A stretch of DNA of 5,167 bases from Chloroflexota bacterium. Its GTDB lineage: Bacteria; Chloroflexota; Anaerolineae; Anaerolineales; Anaerolineaceae. Location: positions 1 to 5,167 of the forward strand of contig JAAZIH010000219.1 of assembly GCA_012800995.1 (NCBI GenBank), in the 5' to 3' direction. Positions within the stretch are counted from its first letter, which is position 1. Each line of letters opens with the position of its first letter. The notes beneath the pieces were generated by a model. The model was not told where the DNA came from. It worked only from the letters and a program-made list of their open reading frames with translations, and made no database searches. Positions 1-5,167 of the stretch are shown here, piece by piece. The translations under genes and the position numbers were made by a program.

Positions 1-1
1 A

Positions 2-2878
2 GAAAATGACATCGACATCGTTTGGCACGCTTTAGATTCTGAGAAAGTACTTGAAGAGCTTGAAGTGCCCATCGAAACCGGTCTAACGACCGCAGAAGTT
101 GAAAAGCGACTCAAAGAATTCGGTCCCAACGAGTTGCAAGAACGAGCTCGCACCACTTTTTGGCAACGCCTTTGGGCACAAATCAACAGCTTCGTTATTT
201 GGCTGCTGATCGGTGCCGCGATAATTTCAGGTATTACCGCCATCATTGAGAACTCTTTTCCCACCGAAACAATTGCTATCATGGCCATTGTGGTTCTCAA
301 CGCCATCATGGGCATGATACAAGAATCCCAAGCTGAAGCTTCCCTGGCAGCACTCAAGAAAATGGCATCGCCAGAAGCGCAGGTTCTGCGAGATGGTCAT
401 CGCCAAACCGTCCCCGCACCACAACTGGTGCCTGGCGATATCGTTTTCGTTGAAGCTGGTTACTTTATTCCCGCGGATATTCGCCTGTTGGAAGCAGTAA
501 ACCTGAGCATTGAAGAAGCTTCGCTAACCGGTGAGAGTGTCCCCGCGAAAAAGACGGCAGAAGCACGTCTTGAAACAGATATCCCCATCGGCGACCGCGA
601 AAACTCAGCCTTCATGGGCACCACGGTTACCTACGGGCGTGGCAAGGGCGTTGTCACCAGCACCGGCATGCACACGCAATTAGGACTTATCGCCACCATG
701 TTACAAGCCGTGGAAGACGAAGAAACACCCCTTCAGAAACGGCTTGATCAATTAGGAAAAACCTTAGGTATTGCAGCCATTATCATTTGTATTTTGGTCT
801 TTTTGGTTTCCGCTGCCCGATTGATTTTCATGCACGAGGTTGAACTCGGCGGATCAGAATTTTGGCACGAGATGATCAAACTCTTTATGGTCGCGGTATC
901 GCTTGCCATCGCTGCTGTTCCCGAAGGTTTGCCCGCTGTGGTTACCATCAGCCTGGCAGGTGGTATGCGCGAAATGGTTAACCGCCACGCCCTCATCCGC
1001 CGTCTTAGCTCGGTTGAAACTCTGGGTTCTGTTACCACCATTTGTACCGATAAAACAGGTACACTCACCCAAAATGAAATGACCGTTACCAAACTTTGGG
1101 TTGACGGTAAATTTGTGGATATCACCGGAATAGGTTATGACCCGGTTGGTGAGTTTTATATTGATGGCGAACAAGTTGACCTTGCAAAAACATTGCCCGC
1201 TGCTAACACCACTCTCTGGGTGGGCACGCTAAACAACGATGCCATTCTCGAACCTGTAGGCGAAGTGGATGGCAAACCCAGCTATCGTATGGTAGGCGAC
1301 CCAACTGAAGGGTCAATCCTGGTTGCAGCAGTAAAAGCAGGCGCGGTAACCAATGAACTCAACGCTAAATATCCCCGCGAGCAAGAGATCCCCTTCGACT
1401 CGACCCGTAAACGCATGGTAACCGTGCACGAAATTGTCAACCCAGGTGGTGGTGACATCTCGCCGTACTATGCTGATGAAAAAACCAATTGGTACACCAT
1501 CGCTGTTAAAGGCGCGCCTGATGTAGTTTTAGGCTTGTGTACCTATATAAGCGACTATGACAACAAACCCATACCTTTAACTGACGAAATGCGCCAAACA
1601 GTTTTGGTAGCTAACGAAACCATGGCTGACCAGGCCTTGCGCGTTTTGGGTGTGGCATATCGCCCCGTTCCCGAAGTGCCCGAAGAAGCTGAAGCCGAGC
1701 AACTCGAACATGAGCTCATCTTCGTGGGTCTCATCGGCATGATCGACCCCTCTCGTCCAGAAGTGAAGCCCGCTCTCGCTGAAGCCCAAACAGCTGGCGT
1801 TCGTTCAGTGATGATTACCGGCGACTTCCCCAATACCGCGCGCGCTATTGCAGCCGACATTGGTCTTTTGCAACCCGGTCACCAGGTGCTCACTGGTATG
1901 GAACTGGATAAGCTTTCCGATGAAGAAATGATTGAAACGGTCAAAATCACCGATGTCTACGCGCGTGTAAGCCCCGAACATAAGATGCGCATTGTGGACG
2001 CGCTGCGCAAGAACGGCGAAGTGGTTGCCATGACCGGTGATGGCGTGAACGACGCTCCCGCCATCAAGATGGCAGATATCGGCGTTGCCATGGGCATCAC
2101 CGGCACCGATGTTGCCAAAGAAACTGCCGACATGGTGCTTACTGATGACAACTACGCTTCCATTGTCTCAGCAATTGAACAGGGACGTGTCATTTACAGT
2201 AATATTCGCAAGTTCGTTTACTACCTGGTTTCGTGTAATATCGCTGAGATTATGATCATTTTCATTGCGGTTATTGTTGGCTGGCCACCCGCCCTCACTG
2301 CAGTGCAGCTTTTATGGCTCAACCTGGTCACCGATGGTGCTCCCGCTTTGGCACTTGGTTCAGAAAAAGGCGATCCCGACATCATGCTTCACCCACCTCG
2401 CCCATCAGATGAACCGATTATTAACCGTTATATGCTACGGGGCATCATCGCCCAAACCATCGCTATTACTGCTTCGTCTTTGGGCGCGTTTGCAATTGGC
2501 TATTACCTTTTCCCACCCACTGTTCCCGGGCAAGAGTTTAACGTCGACCTTGCTGAAACGATGGCATTTGTCACCCTATCGCTCAGTGAACTCTTAAGAG
2601 CCTTTACCGCACGGTCGGAGTATTATCCACTCACGAAGATTGGCGTCTTTACTAACCGCAACATGAACCTGGCTGTCTTGTTCTCAATCATCATGGTTCT
2701 GTTGGTCATCTATTTGCCTTTCCTGAACGCGCCTTTCAACACAATCCCACTAACCTGGCTCCACTGGCTGATTATGTTACCCTTAATTTTCATCCCATCC
2801 ATTGTGGCTGAAATCATGAAGGCAATCGCTTATAAGAGCTATAGCACTGAAACAGAAAAGGCACAGAGCAAAAGATAA
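2..2878 (+). CDS. Cation-translocating P-type ATPase, P2A (SERCA-like) calcium pump, 5' partial
   Basis: Predicted ATP-driven Ca2+ export pump of the cytoplasmic membrane; 958 residues are visible (numbered here from base 2). Seen: an N-terminal cation-ATPase segment (WHAL near residue 8, later GPNEL), M1/M2 at about 64-107, the actuator loop TGES (Glu178), M4 PEGLPA (Glu308), the phosphorylation motif DKTGTLT (Asp350), nucleotide-domain KGAPD (Lys503), TGD (Asp608), the hinge TGDGVNDAPA (Asp680, Asn683, Asp684), and M5-M10 up to about residue 940. Known SERCA Ca2+ ligands all have counterparts: Asn746 and Glu749 (M5), Asn774, Thr777 and Asp778 (M6), Glu863 (M8), Glu308 (M4). This favours Ca2+ over Na+/K+, H+ or Mg2+, though the substrate is inferred. 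The frame is open to the left edge with family-typical sequence, so the GTG at 65 is not the start. Asp350 against SERCA Asp351 suggests only a few codons are missing. The gene ends 23 bp before a terminator-like hairpin. No frameshift or missing catalytic residue is seen. Confidence 0.95.
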   Translation, partial: ENDIDIVWHALDSEKVLEELEVPIETGLTTAEVEKRLKEFGPNELQERARTTFWQRLWAQINSFVIWLLIGAAIISGITAIIENSFPTETIAIMAIVVLNAIMGMIQESQAEASLAALKKMASPEAQVLRDGHRQTVPAPQLVPGDIVFVEAGYFIPADIRLLEAVNLSIEEASLTGESVPAKKTAEARLETDIPIGDRENSAFMGTTVTYGRGKGVVTSTGMHTQLGLIATMLQAVEDEETPLQKRLDQLGKTLGIAAIIICILVFLVSAARLIFMHEVELGGSEFWHEMIKLFMVAVSLAIAAVPEGLPAVVTISLAGGMREMVNRHALIRRLSSVETLGSVTTICTDKTGTLTQNEMTVTKLWVDGKFVDITGIGYDPVGEFYIDGEQVDLAKTLPAANTTLWVGTLNNDAILEPVGEVDGKPSYRMVGDPTEGSILVAAVKAGAVTNELNAKYPREQEIPFDSTRKRMVTVHEIVNPGGGDISPYYADEKTNWYTIAVKGAPDVVLGLCTYISDYDNKPIPLTDEMRQTVLVANETMADQALRVLGVAYRPVPEVPEEAEAEQLEHELIFVGLIGMIDPSRPEVKPALAEAQTAGVRSVMITGDFPNTARAIAADIGLLQPGHQVLTGMELDKLSDEEMIETVKITDVYARVSPEHKMRIVDALRKNGEVVAMTGDGVNDAPAIKMADIGVAMGITGTDVAKETADMVLTDDNYASIVSAIEQGRVIYSNIRKFVYYLVSCNIAEIMIIFIAVIVGWPPALTAVQLLWLNLVTDGAPALALGSEKGDPDIMLHPPRPSDEPIINRYMLRGIIAQTIAITASSLGAFAIGYYLFPPTVPGQEFNVDLAETMAFVTLSLSELLRAFTARSEYYPLTKIGVFTNRNMNLAVLFSIIMVLLVIYLPFLNAPFNTIPLTWLHWLIMLPLIFIPSIVAEIMKAIAYKSYSTETEKAQSKR

Positions 2879-2901
2879 TTCAATAATACAGGCCTAACTC
2901 A

Positions 2902-2932
2902 AAAGAGGTTGTTCAAAATGGACAACCTCTTT
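2902..2932 (+). terminator. Terminator-like hairpin after the P-type ATPase gene
   Basis: A near-perfect inverted repeat pairs 2902-2914 with 2920-2932 around a five-base loop (AAAAT). It has 12 Watson-Crick pairs and one T-G wobble next to the loop-closing pair. The stem begins AAAGAGG and ends CCTCTTT, so the A-run and T-run lie inside the stem. Only three Ts close the structure before CACATT, making the U-tract weak for a classical Rho-independent terminator. On the opposite strand the stem is followed by TTTTGAG, so it could also act in reverse. Its position just after the ATPase stop codon supports a 3'-end role. Confidence 0.7.
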
Positions 2933-3035
2933 CACATTAATAGCCATTTTCTTGATACAATCGAGAAGTTGATGTTTGAACTTTAATCATCAATTACTGC
3001 GATTAGCAAAATACATTGAGAAAGTTGGAATTAAT
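2933..3035 (+). other. AT-rich leader region upstream of the UMF1 transporter gene
   Basis: This is non-coding sequence between the hairpin and the preferred transporter start. A -10-like TTTAAT lies at 2982-2987. The only good -35-like hexamer, TTGATA at 2952-2957, is 24 bp away, too far for a standard sigma-70 promoter. If TTTAAT is functional, transcription would begin roughly 40 bp before the ATG at 3036. No riboswitch-like conserved structure is recognised. A promoter is expected here on context but cannot be pinned down. Confidence 0.35.
2967..2995. repeat. Short imperfect inverted repeat upstream of the UMF1 transporter gene
   Basis: AGTTGATG at 2967-2974 pairs with CATCAATT at 2988-2995 (seven Watson-Crick pairs plus one G-T), separated by 13 bases. 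It straddles the -10-like TTTAAT, where an operator could sit, but in AT-rich DNA an 8-bp imperfect dyad is expected by chance fairly often. Function is unknown. Confidence 0.25.
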
Positions 3036-4373
3036 ATGAACTCCCCAGATTTTGATATTGAAAAAAGTAAAGAAGAAAAACGCGCAAGGCATGCCTGGTA
3101 CGCTTATGATTTTGGCAATTCAGCTTATGCTTCCATTATCCTTTTGGCTGTATTTTCAGCTTACTTTAAAGGCGTGGTCGTTGGTGGCGCTGAAGGTACC
3201 CGATTATGGGGTATCGCAGTAGGTGTTGCCGCGATAGTCGTTGCGATTCTTTCACCCATCTTAGGCGCGATTGCGGATGTCGCCCGATCGAAAAAACTCT
3301 TTTTGGGCATTTTTACAGCAATATCAATTGTTTTCACAGCAGCACTCTTTTTTGTTGGCCCAGGCGACGTTGCTATGGCGATGGTCTTCTTTATCCTGGC
3401 TGAGATCGGCTATCGAGGCGCACAGGTCTTTTATGACGCACTTCTGGTAGATGTCTCAACCCCTGAGACAGTCGGCAACATTTCGGGTAAAGGCTGGGCG
3501 ATTGGCATGTTGGGCGGCATCGTTACTCTGGTTCTCGTCCTGGTGCCCATGCAGCTTGTTGGTGAAGCCTTTAAGCCCAACCACGCTTTCCTGATTACCG
3601 CGTTTGTCTTTTTAGTGTCGTCTATTCCAACCTTTTTATACGTCAAAGAAAAACACGAAGTCGTTGAACAAATGCCCTTTGGCAAGTCAATCAAGGACGC
3701 TTTCCAGAAACTGGCGGGTACCTTTAAAGAAATTCGCACTTACAAGGAATTTTTGCGCTATATGTTCGCCTTTCTTATCTATAACGACGGTATCATGATG
3801 CTAATGGACTTTGCCGCAATTATCGGTGGCACGCTGTTTGGACTTGGCACAATCGAATTGTTACTCTTTGTCATTCTCATCCATATCACCGGCGCGATTG
3901 GCGCATTGTTGTTCGGGCGTATCGCAGACCGCTATAGCAGTAAGATAAGCGTTATTTACTCCCTGCTTATCCTTATCGTCTCCCTGGCGTGCCTGTATTT
4001 TGTTGGTGACAGCAAAGTGGCATTTTTTATCATAGGCGCGTTTGCAGGTTTTTCACTTAGTGGCGCGCAGTCTGTTAGCCGCTCCATGACCAGCCAACTG
4101 GCACCACCCGATAAGATGACCGAATTTTATGGTTTCCTTTCTGTGGCAGGACGCACTTCAACCTTTGTTGGACCTCTGGTTTTCAGCACCTTAGCTTACC
4201 GCATGAACAACTACTACGAAAACATCGGCTGGGCAACAGAAGCTGCTGAAAAAGGTGGCCAATACTGGGGAATTGGCTCGATTATCTTCTTCCTGCTTGT
4301 TGGTTTGCTTATATTGTTCACCGTGCGCGAAGTTACTGCCAGCAACCCAATGATTTACCCTGACAGCCAATAG
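3036..4373 (+). CDS. UMF1-family (Atg22-like) MFS transporter
   Basis: Integral membrane protein of 445 residues, within the usual size for bacterial UMF1 proteins of the major facilitator superfamily. Seen: a charged cytosolic N-terminus, then the family signature WYAYDFGNSAY at residues 21-31 running into helix 1. About twelve hydrophobic helices follow, with a charged central loop (KEKHEVVEQMPFGKS and onward) between helices 6 and 7. YNDG at 249-252 opens the second half, GRIAD at 294-298 matches the MFS helix-loop motif, and an SRSM segment at 348-351 precedes an EFYGF block, both typical of the family. Yeast Atg22 is a vacuolar amino-acid effluxer; the bacterial substrates are generally unknown, so none is assigned. 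Start choice: ATG at 3036 has a weak GGAA five bases upstream and gives a family-like N-terminus; an in-frame TTG at 2976 would add 20 residues. A terminator-like hairpin lies upstream, and galE follows after 42 bp on the same strand, suggesting an operon. Confidence 0.92.
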   Translation: MNSPDFDIEKSKEEKRARHAWYAYDFGNSAYASIILLAVFSAYFKGVVVGGAEGTRLWGIAVGVAAIVVAILSPILGAIADVARSKKLFLGIFTAISIVFTAALFFVGPGDVAMAMVFFILAEIGYRGAQVFYDALLVDVSTPETVGNISGKGWAIGMLGGIVTLVLVLVPMQLVGEAFKPNHAFLITAFVFLVSSIPTFLYVKEKHEVVEQMPFGKSIKDAFQKLAGTFKEIRTYKEFLRYMFAFLIYNDGIMMLMDFAAIIGGTLFGLGTIELLLFVILIHITGAIGALLFGRIADRYSSKISVIYSLLILIVSLACLYFVGDSKVAFFIIGAFAGFSLSGAQSVSRSMTSQLAPPDKMTEFYGFLSVAGRTSTFVGPLVFSTLAYRMNNYYENIGWATEAAEKGGQYWGIGSIIFFLLVGLLILFTVREVTASNPMIYPDSQ

Positions 4374-4377
4374 AAAA

Positions 4378-4419
4378 ATGTCTGCTTATCCAAAAACAAA
4401 TAAGGAGTCTGTAATATGA
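4378..4419 (+). other. Possible 13-codon leader ORF overlapping the galE start
   Basis: An ATG at 4378 opens a 13-codon frame (MSAYPKTNKESVI) whose TGA at 4417-4419 overlaps the galE ATG in an ATGA arrangement. This geometry is common in translational coupling. Against it, no clear Shine-Dalgarno sequence precedes 4378, and such a short frame arises easily by chance. It contains no run of one codon of the kind seen in attenuator peptides. Treat it as speculative. Confidence 0.15.
4402..4407 (+). promoter_or_regulatory. Ribosome binding site of galE
   Basis: AAGGAG is a strong Shine-Dalgarno match eight bases before the ATG at 4416. It fixes the galE start, which in turn places the Rossmann motif TGGAGYIG at residues 6-13, as expected for this family. 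Confidence 0.85.
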
Positions 4420-5167
4420 AGATTTTAATCACCGGAGGGGCTGGTTACATTGGCAGCACAGTCGCTTCCGCGCTTGCGGATGCTGGGCATACACCTATTT
4501 TACTTGACTCGCTCATCACCGGGCGGGAAGAGTTTGCCAAACTGCACACCTTTTATCACGCTGATATCGCTGACCAGAACGCCGTGGGCAAAATTTTTGA
4601 AGACCATCCCGATATTTACGCCACCATTCACTGCGCGGCGCTCATTGTTGTGCCCGAGTCGGTTGAAAAACCCTACGAATACTATAACGAAAACGTGGTC
4701 AAATCGATGCGTTTCTTTAAACAACTCGCCGACTTAGGATGTCATCGCGTTGTCTTTAGTTCGTCAGCGGCAATTTATGACGTTGTCCCAGGCTTCATGG
4801 TGCGCGAAGATTCACCCCTTTTACCCCTTAGTCCCTATTCCCGCACAAAATATATGATGGAGATGGTGCTCAAGGACTTCTGTAAAGCTTACGGGCTCAA
4901 TGCCATCGCTTTGCGCTATTTCAATCCCATCGGCGCGGATCCCAAGATGCGCACAGGCTTACATATCCAGTATCCCAGCCATTTGATTGGCAAGCTGGTC
5001 TCGGTCGCCATGGGATACGAAGATGTCTTCAATCTCACCGGCGTGGACTGGCCCACGCGCGATGGTTCCGGTTTGCGCGATTACATCCACGTTTGGGATT
5101 TAGCCCAGGCACATCTCAAAGCGGTTGAAAACTTCGACAAGGCCATTACTGAGGGCTCAGAAGAAGG
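4416..5167 (+). CDS. galE: UDP-glucose 4-epimerase, 3' partial
   Basis: Cytosolic extended short-chain dehydrogenase that interconverts UDP-galactose and UDP-glucose using bound NAD, in the Leloir pathway and in supply of sugars for surface glycans. The 250 codons in the window read without interruption; the family is usually about 330-350 residues, so roughly a quarter lies beyond the right edge. Seen: the NAD-binding glycine motif TGGAGYIGS at 6-14, an acidic residue (Asp31) ending strand 2, HCAAL at 72-76, and the catalytic-side SSSA with Ser117 aligning to E. coli Ser124. The Tyr141-x3-Lys145 catalytic pair, RYFNPIGA at 167-174 (Asn170 at the UDP-sugar site), and the late signature DGSGLRDYIHVWDLA also match GalE. 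The segment after NPIGA differs from the E. coli enzyme, so a related UDP-sugar epimerase specificity cannot be excluded. The gene starts 42 bp after the UMF1 transporter stop with no terminator between, so co-transcription is likely. Confidence 0.9.
   Translation, partial: MKILITGGAGYIGSTVASALADAGHTPILLDSLITGREEFAKLHTFYHADIADQNAVGKIFEDHPDIYATIHCAALIVVPESVEKPYEYYNENVVKSMRFFKQLADLGCHRVVFSSSAAIYDVVPGFMVREDSPLLPLSPYSRTKYMMEMVLKDFCKAYGLNAIALRYFNPIGADPKMRTGLHIQYPSHLIGKLVSVAMGYEDVFNLTGVDWPTRDGSGLRDYIHVWDLAQAHLKAVENFDKAITEGSEE

Noticed and set aside
748..1125. 125-codon open frame on the minus strand inside the ATPase gene
   Set aside because: It lies antisense to the M3-M4 and phosphorylation-site region, has a low-complexity Ser/Thr/Arg-rich composition with no recognisable domain, and is fully explained by the opposing gene.
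854..1860. Further minus-strand open frames (854-1174, 1555-1860, 1577-1789)
   Set aside because: They overlap one another and the ATPase, show no domain motifs, and have compositions typical of antisense translation.
2265..2597. 110-codon plus-strand frame overlapping the end of the ATPase gene
   Set aside because: It is an out-of-frame reading of the M6-M8 region, where the true frame carries conserved Ca2+ ligands; its translation has no coherent motifs.
2952..2987. Sigma-70 promoter made of TTGATA (2952-2957) and TTTAAT (2982-2987)
   Set aside because: The 24-bp spacing is well outside the usual 16-19 bp, and no extended -10 TG precedes TTTAAT, so I did not call a promoter.
3431..3739. 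102-codon minus-strand frame inside the transporter gene
   Set aside because: It is antisense to conserved UMF1 helices 4-6, with no ribosome binding site or domain recognised.
4450..4737. 95-codon plus-strand frame within galE
   Set aside because: It is a frame-shifted reading of galE. The galE frame is intact from 4416 to the window edge with all catalytic residues, so this is not a second gene or a frameshift fragment.
1..5167. An undescribed system such as a defence island, mobile element, CRISPR array or novel RNA
   Set aside because: All long coding frames belong to well-known housekeeping or transport families, and the intergenic gaps are short. I saw no terminal inverted repeats, direct-repeat arrays or unexplained conserved-looking structure beyond the hairpin at 2902-2932.

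Overview
This window looks like ordinary bacterial chromosome. It holds three plus-strand genes: a large cation-pumping P-type ATPase (5' end cut off by the window), a complete UMF1-type major facilitator transporter, and the first 250 codons of a UDP-glucose 4-epimerase (3' end cut off). Base composition is moderate (roughly half G+C). The genes are densely packed, with Shine-Dalgarno-type initiation, and nothing suggests an archaeon or eukaryote. The protein wording is reminiscent of Anaerolineae (Chloroflexota). That is an impression from recognition, not a demonstrated placement, and no rRNA or other marker gene is present to settle it.

Layout. Positions 2-2878 encode a P2A-type (SERCA-like) ATPase. 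The reading frame is open to the left edge and carries the typical N-terminal cation-ATPase sequence there, so the real start lies outside the window. A 13-bp hairpin at 2902-2932, just after the stop codon, probably ends this transcription unit. Positions 2933-3035 form an AT-rich leader without a convincing promoter, containing one short imperfect dyad. Positions 3036-4373 encode a 12-helix UMF1/Atg22-like transporter. After a 42-bp gap with a good ribosome binding site, galE begins at 4416 and runs off the right edge.

How the genes relate. The ATPase is separated from the rest by a terminator-like hairpin and is probably an independent or upstream-operon gene exporting Ca2+ at the cytoplasmic membrane. 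The transporter and galE are co-directional, close together and without a visible terminator between them, so they are probably co-transcribed. No specific functional link between them can be read from the sequence. GalE would supply UDP-galactose/UDP-glucose for the Leloir pathway and for surface glycan synthesis, while the UMF1 substrate is unknown.

I found no mobile element, CRISPR array, tRNA, rRNA or toxin/defence gene, and no evidence of an undescribed system. The most useful points are the fully conserved two-site Ca2+ ligand set in the ATPase, start-site corrections for two genes, and a possible 13-codon leader ORF overlapping the galE start codon.
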